From assembly GCF_007830155.1 (NCBI RefSeq), contig NZ_VLKY01000001.1, forward strand, positions 372,001 to 436,000: 64,000 nt of DNA, given 5' to 3'. Below are positions 1-9,174 of this stretch, piece after piece. A program made the translations under genes and the position numbers. This DNA comes from Pseudomonas duriflava (GTDB lineage Bacteria; Pseudomonadota; Gammaproteobacteria; Pseudomonadales; Pseudomonadaceae). Below the pieces are notes generated by a model. That model was not told the DNA's origin. It saw only the letters and a list, made by a program, of their open reading frames with translations, and did no database searches. Position 1 is the first letter of the stretch, and every line of letters begins with the position of its first letter.

Positions 1-572
<572 letters not shown>

Positions 573-1448
573 TTGAAACCGCCTGCGCTTACGGTTCCGG
601 TCTTTGTGCTGTATGGCGATCCGCTCGTATGGCCGACGCCCGATCTCCTGCATTGCGAGTCCATTCCTCAGCGCAGCCGGCTGCACCGCTGGGAAATCCA
701 GCTGCACCGCCATGCTGATCTGGCGCAGCTCCTGTACGTACGCAAGGGCTGGGCAGAGTTGAATGTGGATGGCCAGCTGACAAGGGTAGAAGAGGCAGCC
801 ATCCAGGTCGTGCCCGCGCTCTGCATTCATGGCTTTCGCTTTTCGGAGAATATCGACGGGTTCGTTGTCACGCTGGCTATGCCACTGGTGGCACGACTAC
901 AGGAGCATCTAGGCGGGCAGAGTGCTGTGTTCAACGAGCCGGGCTTGTATCGAGTGGGGCAGGAGCGTCGCTATATCGATACCCTGTTTGCAGCGATCAA
1001 CAACGAATACAACAGTGAGGCCCCTGCTCGTGACCTGCTGCTGCAATCGCTCATTGGAGTGCTGGCCGTCTGGCTGGGGCGACAGGTCATGGTGCGTGAT
1101 GCCCAGGAGCGGCCTGAGCGCGGGCAGGCGTACCTGAGTCGCTTCGCCCAATTGGTAGAGGCGCATTTCACCCAGCATTGGGCTGTTGAGCGCTATGCCA
1201 GGCAGCTGGGCATCACCCCGGCCTACCTCAATGGCTTGTGCCGTCGTCTTCGTGGGCAAACGGCCCTTGGTGTCCTGCATCAGCGGCTATTGCTGGAGGC
1301 CAAGCGCAACCTGCTCTATACCGGGCTTACGGTGAACGAGATTGCCGACCTGCTGGGCTTTTCCGAGCCAGCGTATTTCACTCGTTTCTTCAAGCGTCTG
1401 GCGGGCGTGTCGCCTACGGCGTTTCGGCAGGCTTCGGCGCGAGGGTAG
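573..1448 (+). CDS. pobR: AraC-family transcriptional activator, PobR type
   Basis: A protein of 291 residues with an N-terminal cupin-like sensor part (about 20-140, with H..ADLAQLLYV) and a C-terminal AraC double helix-turn-helix (about 190-288, with the signature LGFSEPAYFTRFFKR near the end). It is divergent from pobA, so it probably activates that gene in response to 4-hydroxybenzoate. The frame is open further upstream to 462, but I prefer the TTG at 573: it is preceded by AAAAGGGA at suitable spacing and gives the length usual for PobR. The function is inferred from domain type plus neighbour. Confidence 0.85.
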   Translation: MKPPALTVPVFVLYGDPLVWPTPDLLHCESIPQRSRLHRWEIQLHRHADLAQLLYVRKGWAELNVDGQLTRVEEAAIQVVPALCIHGFRFSENIDGFVVTLAMPLVARLQEHLGGQSAVFNEPGLYRVGQERRYIDTLFAAINNEYNSEAPARDLLLQSLIGVLAVWLGRQVMVRDAQERPERGQAYLSRFAQLVEAHFTQHWAVERYARQLGITPAYLNGLCRRLRGQTALGVLHQRLLLEAKRNLLYTGLTVNEIADLLGFSEPAYFTRFFKRLAGVSPTAFRQASARG

Positions 1449-1526
1449 CTGGGCAGCTATTGGCTTCGAACCGGTCGGGCAAGTCGATACACTGCCGGTT
1501 CATTCTTGTGGATACTAACAGGCCCG

Positions 1527-2384
1527 ATGGATCTCGACCTTGCCCGTACTTTTCTAGAAATCGCTCGCACCGGCAGTTTCAATGCTGCAGCCGAACGCCT
1601 GCATATTACCCAGACTGCCGTCACGGCGCGTATCCAGAGCCTGGAAGCGCAACTCAAGTGCCGGCTGTTCGTTCGTAACCGTGCAGGCGCCCGTCTCACG
1701 GCCGATGGGCAGGTCTTTGTCGGGCATGCCACTCAGCTTGTACAAACGTGGGAAGCCGCGCGGCGTGATCTGCCATTGCCAGAAGGCTTTCGCAACCTAT
1801 TGAACATTGGGGGCGAGACGAGTTTGAGTAACCCGCTTATGCTCAATTGGGTAACGCGCCTGCGTGAGGCCATGCCGGAGTATGCCGTTCGAGCCGAGAT
1901 GGCGGATAGCCGTACGCTTCAGCGACAGGTAGATCAAGGCGTACTGGAGGCAGCCTTGGTGTATCAGCCTGAATACGGGCCGGGCTTGCAGGTAGAGCCT
2001 CTGCTTGAGGAAAAACTGATTTTGGTCTGCGCGGTCGACAAACCAGAGCCGTATATCTATATCGACTGGGGTGAGGCCTTTCGCCGACAACACGATACTG
2101 CTTTGCCAGATAAGGCAAGGGCGGCGCTGTCTTTCAGCCTGGGGCCGCTGGCTTTGCAATATCTCGTGCAAAAGGGTGGAGCCGGTTATTTTCGGACCCG
2201 TGTGGTACAGCACTACCTGGATAGCGGCGTGTTAAGGCGTGTGGAGCGGGCGCCGGAATTTGCCTACCCCACATACCTTGTCTACTCCCGAGACCGCGAT
2301 ACACCTGCACTGCAGCAAGCCATCCAACACCTGCGCGACGTGGTCGCCGAGGACAGCGACTGGTCGCAGCGGTGGGAAGGGTAG
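1527..2384 (+). CDS. LysR-family transcriptional regulator
   Basis: A protein of 285 residues. Residues 1-60 form a winged helix-turn-helix with the LysR pattern FLEIARTGSFNAAAERLHITQ followed by SLEAQLKCRLFVR. The rest is a LysR substrate-binding domain of normal length. The ATG at 1527 gives the canonical LysR N-terminus; a TTG at 1506 would add seven unlikely residues. It follows pobR on the same strand after 78 bases, but its target is not evident because no enzyme gene is divergent from it. The ligand is unknown. Confidence 0.85.
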   Translation: MDLDLARTFLEIARTGSFNAAAERLHITQTAVTARIQSLEAQLKCRLFVRNRAGARLTADGQVFVGHATQLVQTWEAARRDLPLPEGFRNLLNIGGETSLSNPLMLNWVTRLREAMPEYAVRAEMADSRTLQRQVDQGVLEAALVYQPEYGPGLQVEPLLEEKLILVCAVDKPEPYIYIDWGEAFRRQHDTALPDKARAALSFSLGPLALQYLVQKGGAGYFRTRVVQHYLDSGVLRRVERAPEFAYPTYLVYSRDRDTPALQQAIQHLRDVVAEDSDWSQRWEG

Positions 2385-2447
2385 GCTCGTAGCCGTCTAT
2401 AAAGTACGGCTCACAGCCTACCGGTACGGTGAAGCAGGCGTAGTACT

Positions 2448-3605
2448 TCAGGCTGCGCTTTCCCGAGAAGCCTCCTGGTTGGCTGCCTCACGATGGGTCA
2501 GAACATTTTTCAGCCAATGCTGGTACAGGGCGGCAATCAAATCGGTCTGACTGACGACGCCTGCAATCGCGCCCTGTTCGTCCAGTACAGGTAGGCAATG
2601 CAGCCCGTGATCCGAAAGCAGGGGCACCAGGTCAGCAAGGTGGGCGGTGTCTTGCACGCACTGCACGGTACGCGTCATTAATACTTCTACAGGCGTTTCG
2701 CTTGAGTGCCCCGAGGCGATGTGGCGGAACAGATCAGTCAACGTCACGATACCAATCAGCTGGCGTTCTTCTGTCAGCACCGGCAACACCTTCAAATGGT
2801 GCGTTTCCAGCTGATCCCACGCTTGCCTGATCGTAGCGTGCGGCGTAGCTGTCAGCACATCCCTCGACATAATCTGAGCCGCCGTAATCGCGCCCATCCG
2901 GCGGCTCACGGCATGCCGCTCGGTCTGGCGGACCAGGGCTTCCAAGGCATCCGGGGTAATGTCCACAAAGGCGCCAAAGGACTTGAGCGCCTGCTCCAGA
3001 TCAGCACTTGTAAAGCCGGTTCGCTGACTGGGAAGCGGATCGTGCGTCTTGTGTGGATGGGCAACCGGGGGTGCCTTGGGGTAGGGCAAGCGGGTGAGGT
3101 TGTTGTAGATAAGCGCCCCGGCCAAAACAATAAGCGAGCACAGGGCGACCGGCAGCATGACTGCCAGGCCCAGCTGTTGAAAGGCCGGGCCACCCAAGCT
3201 GACCGAGACAACAACAGCGATGCCGGGCGGATGCAGGCAACGCAGGCTGAACATAACGATGATAGTTGCAGCCATCGCAACCGCGGCGGCAAGCAAGGTA
3301 TGGTCAATCCATTGGCCGACCAAGGCACCGACACCGGCAGCCAGGACATTGCCGCCGACAATAGACCAGGGCTGCGCCAGAGGGCTGGACGGTACCGCAA
3401 ACAAGAGCACGGCCGAGGCGCCAATGGGTGCAGCCACGCGCAGGGCAACATCAAGCCCATAGAAATGCATACAGGCCAGTACGCTGACGACCATGCCCAG
3501 GCAGGCCCCCAGGGTAGCGCGCAGCCGCTCTCGAGGCGGGGCATTTACAGCAACGGGTTTAAAGCGTTTGAGCCAAGGAAGGAATAAGGACAGCTTGTTT
3601 TTCAC
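2448..3605 (-). CDS. HPP-family membrane protein with tandem CBS domains
   Basis: A protein of 385 residues. The N-terminal half (about 25-175) has four or five hydrophobic helices and contains LHPPG, the motif that names the HPP family. After a charged linker, the C-terminal part (about 240-370) holds two CBS repeats (IMSRDVLTATPHATI... and LMTRTVQCVQDTAHL...), which in other proteins bind adenine nucleotides. Some HPP proteins have been linked to nitrite transport, but the substrate here is unknown. It is convergent with the LysR gene and transcribed alone. Confidence 0.85.
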   Translation of the reverse strand: MKNKLSLFLPWLKRFKPVAVNAPPRERLRATLGACLGMVVSVLACMHFYGLDVALRVAAPIGASAVLLFAVPSSPLAQPWSIVGGNVLAAGVGALVGQWIDHTLLAAAVAMAATIIVMFSLRCLHPPGIAVVVSVSLGGPAFQQLGLAVMLPVALCSLIVLAGALIYNNLTRLPYPKAPPVAHPHKTHDPLPSQRTGFTSADLEQALKSFGAFVDITPDALEALVRQTERHAVSRRMGAITAAQIMSRDVLTATPHATIRQAWDQLETHHLKVLPVLTEERQLIGIVTLTDLFRHIASGHSSETPVEVLMTRTVQCVQDTAHLADLVPLLSDHGLHCLPVLDEQGAIAGVVSQTDLIAALYQHWLKNVLTHREAANQEASRESAA

Positions 3606-3844
3606 GTTAGGTCATGATCGAAGCTACATAAGCCGACAAGCCTACTAAAGCTCGTTAACATCGATCCAATGAATAATAATGGTATTTATAATCAATTATC
3701 ATGAAGTTAAGCCGGTTTTTATGAGCGCAGCCTGTTTGCGGTGCGATTTAAAATTGAGTTCAGCCCAGGAAAGGCGCAGAGGACCACGTACATGAACTGG
3801 CCCTCAATAACACCGCTACTCTGAATCAGCTACAAAGCTCCTAC
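3606..3844. other. Non-coding, AT-rich upstream region of the HPP gene
   Basis: No gene seen. It should contain the promoter of the minus-strand HPP gene. An AT-rich stretch at about 3665-3705 (with TAATAATGG and ATAATCAATTATCA) has a loose resemblance to a Fur box, but the match is poor and I do not call a site. Confidence 0.4.
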
Positions 3845-4160
3845 TTATAAGCTGGCTGCAGGGCCAAAAAACTCGTAATAGCTCTGGGCTTCTGGCACGC
3901 CAAGGGTTTTGATGTCGCGCTTGACCATAGCCATAAAGGGCTTTGGTCCCAGGAAATAAACATCAACGTTTCTGTCTCGATGCAGTCAGTCGGCCAGCAC
4001 GGCCGCGGTTAGGAGGCCTGTAGCATCGCTGGTCTCCTGGCCGTGGTTCGCTATGGCAGAAATAGGTTCGCACGTGTGGGAACTGGCCGGCTTTCTCCTC
4101 CAGCTAAGGGCGAAACGCCTGTACGCCACCATGCCGGGCAAAGTGAATAAAGGTAGCCGG
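3845..4160 (-). pseudogene. fhp: Remnant of flavohaemoglobin (nitric oxide dioxygenase), C-terminal end
   Basis: The minus strand ends with an in-frame tail reading VYFLGPKPFMAMVKRDIKTL and then YYEFFGPAASL followed by TAA (3845-3847). This matches the end of the ferredoxin-reductase domain of Hmp/Fhp proteins. Further upstream, FIHFARHGG and FPHVRTYFCHSE are recognisable but lie in other frames with stop codons between them. The globin and FAD domains are absent. Fhp enzymes convert nitric oxide to nitrate. Frameshifts, stops and loss of most of the gene make it non-functional. Confidence 0.8.
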
Positions 4161-4162
4161 GC

Positions 4163-4405
4163 GTGATCCAGAGCAGCTTCAAGCATGGGCAGGGCAGGGC
4201 AGGGATAATGCCTTCAAGCACGTCTGATGGGGTTGGATCACCCCAGACGAATCTGGGATTGCGCGAGGCGGTAGATGCCTATCAAAAGCAACTGATCCAG
4301 TCTGCCCTGGAGCGTCACCAGTACCGCTGGGCCGATGTGGCCAGAGCGCTGGGCCTCGACCGTGCCAACCTCAACCGGTTAGCACGGCGGCTAGGTGTCA
4401 AATGA
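4163..4405 (+). pseudogene. norR: Remnant of NorR/FhpR-type NO-responsive activator, C-terminal DNA-binding domain
   Basis: An 80-codon open frame whose last 55 residues (LREAVDAYQKQLIQSALERH ... LGLDRANLNRLARRLGVK) are the Fis-type helix-turn-helix that ends sigma54-dependent NorR proteins. The GAF and AAA+ domains, more than 400 residues, are missing. In pseudomonads fhpR is divergent from fhp, with the two N-termini facing each other. Here the two C-terminal ends survive in that orientation, so one deletion appears to have removed both N-termini and both promoters. Even if transcribed it would lack sensor and sigma54-contact regions. Confidence 0.8.
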
Positions 4406-4490
4406 CATGATCTGTGTCATATCTACTCTGTGTGCAGCGCTGCACCATGAAGCCTAAGCAAGGTCTTAGTTCTAGTGAGACGGAGGGTTT

Positions 4491-4880
4491 ATGACACTAC
4501 GACTGGAACATCTGGAGCGTGAGCAGGTAGAAGCACTAATGGCTCTGGCGACCTCTACGCAGTTGACTCATGATGGCTTTGGCACTGGGCTTGGTGGTGG
4601 TCTTGGCCTGGGGGGTGAGTCAGCGTTGGGCTCGCTGATTGGTGAAACCCAGGCAGAGCATCGGCTTCGGGAGGCCATTTCAGGGCTTACACGAGAGCAG
4701 AAAATTGAGCTGCTGGCGTTAATCTATGCCGGCAAAGATGGGGGCGAAGCGGAGGCAGGGTTCATGGCGTCCAAGCAGGCACTCGCACCCTTGAGCGAGA
4801 GCTATATGGTCGACAAGTGCATCGACATGAGCCCTTTTCTACATCAGCACCTCGAACGGATGTTGGATATCATTGCTTAG
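4491..4880 (+). CDS. Small protein of unknown function, possibly DUF3775-like
   Basis: A protein of 129 residues with a good ribosome-binding site (GGAGGG) before the ATG. It begins with a charged helix, has a glycine-rich stretch at about 29-45 (GFGTGLGGGLGLGGESALG), and then LTREQKIELLALIYAGKDGG, which resembles the core of DUF3775 proteins. No signal peptide or membrane segment is visible. It stands between the decayed fhp/norR locus and the convergent stressosome operon. No function can be given. Confidence 0.65.
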   Translation: MTLRLEHLEREQVEALMALATSTQLTHDGFGTGLGGGLGLGGESALGSLIGETQAEHRLREAISGLTREQKIELLALIYAGKDGGEAEAGFMASKQALAPLSESYMVDKCIDMSPFLHQHLERMLDIIA

Positions 4881-4936
4881 CAATGGGATAAGTACATACA
4901 AGGGGCCTTGAAAATCGCCTGCTTTTGCACAAGGCC

Positions 4937-6052
4937 TTAAGAAGACACAATGTTATAGGGCAGGTGCACTTCCACGCGTACATGCTCGGCTTCATTGCTG
5001 AACGTGGCATGGCCCCCAAAACCTTCGCACAACGCCTTGACGATTGGCAGGCCCAATCCCCAGCCACGGTCATTGCTACGCGAAGAGATGAAGTAGGGTG
5101 TTGCCAGGTTGGTCAGCACTTCGTCGGGCATCTGTCCCTGGTTGCGTACCGCTACTACGACCCGATCGTTTTCATGACGCTGAATGATTTCGATCTGGGT
5201 ATCAGACAGGCCATGTTTGGCAGCGTTGATCACCAGGTTGTCGAGGATGCGCAGGAAGGCGTGTTTGTCCCAATAAACGCCCTGGTCGGGCGACTCGAAG
5301 TGAGTCACGATTTCGTTGCGGACCTGAATGCGCAGGCTTTCGACCGCCTCTTGGAGTAGCACCTTTAAATCCAGATGCTCGGCGTTGAGTTTGATTCCGC
5401 CTCCCATGCTGGTGTGGGAGATATCCAGCACGTTGGTAATCATGCGGTTCATGCGCTGAAGGTTTTCTTCCAGTAGCTTCAGCATGTCATCGGTACGGCG
5501 CTCAGGCGTCCGCTTCATGAGATTGACGATCATGGTTGCCGTTGTCAGCGGAGAGCGTAAGTCATGATTCAGCGAGCGCATAAAGCGTTCTAGCATGATC
5601 TTCTCGGCTTCCAGGTCTTCGCTACGGGCGATAGCCACGTTGCGTTGATTCTCGATGCTTTCGAGACGGTAACTGGATTTGAGCAGCGATGCGATAGTTG
5701 CCAGTACTTCATCGCGATTGATCGGGTGCGTTAGGTAGGCTTGTGCTCCCTGATTCAGTCCCATGGCCTTGTCCTTGCCGCTGACAAAGGTGGCCGAGAT
5801 GTTGATGATGGAAGGCAGTTTCTTTCGGTCGAGTTTCTGCTCGATCGCTTGGATCAAGTCGAAGCCGTTCATATCAGGAAGATTGATATCAATGATGACG
5901 AGGTTGGTACACTCGTCGATCAGTTCGAGACCAGCAGCGCCGGTACCGGCCTCCAGCACATCGTAGTTTGGCTGAGACTTTAATATTTTGCGCAATACAT
6001 ACCGATTGGCATCGGTGTCATCAATGATGACGATGCGCTTACGCTCGTTCAT
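4937..6052 (-). CDS. Receiver-histidine kinase (REC-HisKA-HATPase), stressosome output
   Basis: A protein of 371 residues without membrane segments. Residues 1-120 form a receiver domain (IIDDTDANR, phospho-acceptor Asp in LVIIDINLPDMNG). A HisKA domain follows (SLNHDLRSPLTTA) and then an HATPase domain (LVINAAKHG, GWGLGLPIVKAL). It is the last gene of the stressosome operon and overlaps the preceding kinase gene by 14 bases. The N-terminal receiver suggests that it takes phosphate from, or is modulated by, the upstream hybrid kinase. The final target is not encoded nearby. The role is inferred from gene order. Confidence 0.85.
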   Translation of the reverse strand: MNERKRIVIIDDTDANRYVLRKILKSQPNYDVLEAGTGAAGLELIDECTNLVIIDINLPDMNGFDLIQAIEQKLDRKKLPSIINISATFVSGKDKAMGLNQGAQAYLTHPINRDEVLATIASLLKSSYRLESIENQRNVAIARSEDLEAEKIMLERFMRSLNHDLRSPLTTATMIVNLMKRTPERRTDDMLKLLEENLQRMNRMITNVLDISHTSMGGGIKLNAEHLDLKVLLQEAVESLRIQVRNEIVTHFESPDQGVYWDKHAFLRILDNLVINAAKHGLSDTQIEIIQRHENDRVVVAVRNQGQMPDEVLTNLATPYFISSRSNDRGWGLGLPIVKALCEGFGGHATFSNEAEHVRVEVHLPYNIVSS

Positions 6053-7805
6053 TGCTTAAGCTCCTGACGAGGCCTTGTACATGGTGCAATAGATGGTTTA
6101 CATAATCCGGCCGGGACTTCTGCAGGATGGCGTGGCAATGTTGCTTCAGGTGCGCCTGTTCATCTTCAGTTATCAGTTTCGCCGTATTGATCAGAACGCG
6201 TCGGCGCATGCTTGGGTCCATGCTTTCGAGTAATTCTTCACCGCTAATATCAGGCAAGTCCAGATCCAGGAAAATGATATCCGGACGTATAGCGTTGAGT
6301 TTATCCATGCTGGTGCGAGCACTGTCCGCTTCAATCATGATCGGGTCGTAGGGCTCTAGCGCTTTCATGACAATATAGCGATCAGCCTCGCTGTCATCGA
6401 TCAGCAGGATGGTCGTACCTGCGAGTGCACCGGGTCTCAGGTCGTCTTCCGGTTGATCAAGGACGATCGGTAAGCGCAGGTAGAACTTGCTGCCCACCCC
6501 AAGCTGGCTGGTAAGATCAATTTCGCCTTTGAGCAACAAGGCAATCCGCTGGGCAAGTGGCAGCCCTAGGCCTGTACCTTCAATATTCTTCCGGCCGGGT
6601 GATTTGATCCGGTAGAACTCGTCGAATACTTTCTTTTGATCATCCGGCGAGATGCCGATACCCGTATCGGCCACCATGAACTCGAGCTGATCAGGGGAGG
6701 GCATGAAGCAGCGAATGGTGACTGTACCGCGAGGCGTGTACTTGAAGGCATTCGAGATCAGGTTACGCAGTATTTGGAACAAACGTTCCTGGTCGGTATA
6801 CAGCCGGACGTCTTCAATCGGCATGTCAAGCCGATGCGTGACATGCTCATAGCGAAAGGAGAGGGCTGCAGCAAACGTATCGAGCCGCTCCATGAAGTCC
6901 TTCAACATAAACGTGTCTGGTTCAACACGCATCCGGCCCGATTGTACTTCTGCCAGTTGCAGCAACTCGCCTACCAGCGTGGAGAGTTCAGCGGCCGCGT
7001 CGCTGATGAATTTGACTTGGCGGTACTGCTCGTCGTTAAGCGGGCCATCCTGCCCTGAAATCAAGAGTTTCGAGATGTTTTCGATGATGTTGATGGGCGT
7101 GCGGAACTCATGGGTCATGTTGGAGAAGAAGCGGCTTTTCGCCTCGCTGGCTTCTTCCAGTTCCTGAGCTGTCTTTTCCAGCTCCGAATACAGCGCCACA
7201 ACACCCTTATTGGTGTTTTCTAGCTCCTTGTTGGTATCTTCCAGTTCCTGCTGCTTGATTCGCAGCTCAGCCGTGGTAACCAACAAATCTTCACTCTGGA
7301 GCTGCATTTCCTTATAGGGGTCAAGGGCGCTTTTGTCTGTAAGCTGTCTCAGTAACGCCTTTAATTCGTCGTCTTCAGGAAAAGAGCGTGCGCTAGCCAT
7401 ATACTTTGCGGCGCTGATCCGGGTTCCCTCGCTAGAGGTCGTGATATCGAAGTCATCCATCAGCCGCTGGGCGCCTCGCAGGCCCACTCCCATGCCGGTA
7501 GACGAGACATAGGTACCACCAAGAATTTCATCCAGGTGTGGAATACCTTTACCGTTGTCCTGCGCTACGAAGCGCAGACCGTGCAATTGTCCTTTACCGT
7601 TGGGCATCAGGTAAAAGCTGAAGCGGCCTTGTTGGGCATATTGATAGATATTGCGGGCCAGTTCGGACACGGCCGTGGCGATGCGGATTTGGTCCAGACG
7701 GGGCAGGCCGACCCAGTCGGCGATCTGCTTGGCACGTTGGCGGCACCAGACAATGTCCTGCTCGTTTTCGATACGCAGCGAAGAAATCAGCCGTTCGTTA
7801 TTCAT
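6039..7805 (-). CDS. Hybrid histidine kinase with N-terminal RsbT/RsbW-like domain (HATPase-HisKA-HATPase-REC)
   Basis: A protein of 588 residues, cytoplasmic. Residues 1-140 are an anti-sigma-factor-kinase type ATPase domain (VSELARNIYQYA, DNGKGIP, GMGVGLRGAQRLMDDFDI). A coiled coil rich in Glu/Leu follows (about 175-230), then HisKA (THEFRTPIN), HATPase (NAFKYTP, GTGLGLPLAQRI) and a C-terminal receiver (LLIDDSEADRY, IIFLDLDLPDISG). Its ATG overlaps the stop of the phosphatase gene (ATGA). The N-terminal domain copies the fold of RsbT, so this kinase may itself be recruited to or released from the stressosome. That link is inference. Confidence 0.87.
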   Translation of the reverse strand: MNNERLISSLRIENEQDIVWCRQRAKQIADWVGLPRLDQIRIATAVSELARNIYQYAQQGRFSFYLMPNGKGQLHGLRFVAQDNGKGIPHLDEILGGTYVSSTGMGVGLRGAQRLMDDFDITTSSEGTRISAAKYMASARSFPEDDELKALLRQLTDKSALDPYKEMQLQSEDLLVTTAELRIKQQELEDTNKELENTNKGVVALYSELEKTAQELEEASEAKSRFFSNMTHEFRTPINIIENISKLLISGQDGPLNDEQYRQVKFISDAAAELSTLVGELLQLAEVQSGRMRVEPDTFMLKDFMERLDTFAAALSFRYEHVTHRLDMPIEDVRLYTDQERLFQILRNLISNAFKYTPRGTVTIRCFMPSPDQLEFMVADTGIGISPDDQKKVFDEFYRIKSPGRKNIEGTGLGLPLAQRIALLLKGEIDLTSQLGVGSKFYLRLPIVLDQPEDDLRPGALAGTTILLIDDSEADRYIVMKALEPYDPIMIEADSARTSMDKLNAIRPDIIFLDLDLPDISGEELLESMDPSMRRRVLINTAKLITEDEQAHLKQHCHAILQKSRPDYVNHLLHHVQGLVRSLSNERA

Positions 7806-8791
7806 GCACGTATTACCAGGACGGTGGCATCGTCGGTAGTACGTTTGAAGTCACGGTGAATGACCGCGGCAACGACAGCCGGATGCTTATTGAGCAAGCC
7901 AGGATACCCTTCGAAAGAAAGCCTGGAATTAATGCCGTCGGACGACATGATAAGTGCAGTGCTTTCGTCCCACGGATAGGTAAAGGCTTGAATGCGGCCT
8001 ACCTTGTAGCCCGCCGTGCCGTTGGACGACACCATGCTGCGCACACGGTCCGCAACCAGGACGCCGGCTATGTTTCCCACGCCGCAAAAGGTAACGCGGC
8101 CTTGTGCGGCATCGATCTCTGCAAAGGCCAGGGCACCTCCGCGCGTGTTCATGAGCGCTCGATGAGTGCGCTCCATCAGCGTGGTAAGGGATTGCCCGGG
8201 TTCGTGATCAAAAAAAATCTCGCGCGCCTTGCTGCTGGCCACATGGGCCAGCGGCCCGTGGCCCAGACCGTCACATACCATGACCCGGTTACCCAGGACG
8301 GCCCAGGCATCGCCACAGACTTCCTCCTTGGGATGGGATGTGCTGATCGCACCCTGTCGGAAGAGCGAAGGGGCGGGGGCTGGCTGCAATTGAAAACGGG
8401 AAAAGACCACGGCTCCCTGCTGAGGCAAGGAAAAGATATCGAATTGATCCGACATCCGTTTGATTGCGCCCAACCCTGCGCCCATGGTGCCTTTGGTGGA
8501 GTAATGATCACTGATACATTGGGTAACATTGGACATGCCGGGCCCGTTGTCCACGGCAATCATGTCCAGGGCGTAACCGTCATGGCTCAGGTACAGTTCT
8601 CCCTCTCCGGCATGATTGACCAGGTTGCGGGCCAGTTCCTGGGCGACCACCGTCACGCGCCCCAGGGTTTCCGGGTCATCGGTCAGCTGACTGGCCTGCC
8701 GGATAACCGCCCGGCGGGCGGCATCTACATGCGCGACATCAGAGACGGGCAACAGCTGGCTGCACAGTAGAGGGGTTACCGCCATTTCCAT
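7802..8791 (-). CDS. RsbX-like PP2C/SpoIIE phosphatase fused to an RsbT-like ATPase domain
   Basis: A protein of 329 residues. Residues 1-135 form an RsbT/RsbW-type ATPase domain (AQELARNLVNHA, DNGPGMS, GAGLGAIKRMSDQFDI). Residues 145-329 form a SpoIIE/PP2C-type phosphatase (GDAWAV, VCDGLGHGP, MSSDGINSRL, DDATVLVIR), similar to RsbX, which resets stressosomes by dephosphorylating RsbS and RsbR. The gene overlaps rsbT by 16 bases and the kinase by 4. A second ATG at 8785 has better spacing to GGAG and may be the real start. Classical RsbX has no ATPase domain, so this is a fusion. Confidence 0.87.
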   Translation of the reverse strand: MEMAVTPLLCSQLLPVSDVAHVDAARRAVIRQASQLTDDPETLGRVTVVAQELARNLVNHAGEGELYLSHDGYALDMIAVDNGPGMSNVTQCISDHYSTKGTMGAGLGAIKRMSDQFDIFSLPQQGAVVFSRFQLQPAPAPSLFRQGAISTSHPKEEVCGDAWAVLGNRVMVCDGLGHGPLAHVASSKAREIFFDHEPGQSLTTLMERTHRALMNTRGGALAFAEIDAAQGRVTFCGVGNIAGVLVADRVRSMVSSNGTAGYKVGRIQAFTYPWDESTALIMSSDGINSRLSFEGYPGLLNKHPAVVAAVIHRDFKRTTDDATVLVIRA

Positions 8792-9174
8792 AACTCCACA
8801 CGAGTACCTTTGCCAAGGTCGCTTTCAATGATGAATTCGTCGACGAGCCGTTTGGCGCCGCTCAGTCCCAGCCCCAGGCCGTTACCTGAGGTGTAGCCGT
8901 CCACCATGGCCTTGGCAATGTCCGCGATCCCCTTGCCTTGATCCGTAATCACGAGATGCACAGCGTTGCGACCGTTGCGGACCGTATCTTCGATCATGCA
9001 TTCGCCACCACCGCCGTAAATCAGCGCGTTTCGGGCGATCTCGCTGGCGGCGGTAACGATCTTGGTCTGTGAGACGAGCCCCAGTTTGGCGGCTTCGGCT
9101 GCCTGGCGTACGCGCTGGCGGATGAGAACAATGTCAGTCTCCTGCTTCAGCGGAAATATCTCTCTCTTCCCCAC
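8776..9174 (-). CDS. rsbT: Stressosome serine/threonine kinase (switch protein RsbT)
   Basis: About 132 residues: a single GHKL ATPase/kinase domain with ASEIARNALIYGGGG, DQGKGIAD and GLGLGLSGAKRLVDEF. RsbT phosphorylates RsbS and RsbR and is then released to act on its target. The frame stays open upstream to 9240, but that sequence lies inside rsbS and does not look like RsbT. The GTG at 9174 gives the usual family length and overlaps rsbS by 41 bases. This start is uncertain because its ribosome-binding site is weak. Confidence 0.85.
   Translation of the reverse strand: MGKREIFPLKQETDIVLIRQRVRQAAEAAKLGLVSQTKIVTAASEIARNALIYGGGGECMIEDTVRNGRNAVHLVITDQGKGIADIAKAMVDGYTSGNGLGLGLSGAKRLVDEFIIESDLGKGTRVELWKWR

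Noticed and set aside
2706..3587. 293-codon open frame on the plus strand
   Set aside because: It is antisense to the HPP/CBS gene and its translation is low in hydrophobic structure and rich in Arg/Gln, as expected of a shadow.
3665..3705. Fur box
   Set aside because: AT-rich and loosely similar but with too many mismatches to the 19-base consensus.
4163..4405. Intact small Fis-like DNA-binding protein
   Set aside because: The sequence matches only the last domain of NorR and sits beside a decayed fhp, so a remnant is the simpler reading.
7856..8770. 304-codon open frame on the plus strand
   Set aside because: It is antisense to the RsbX-like phosphatase, whose motifs are clear on the minus strand.
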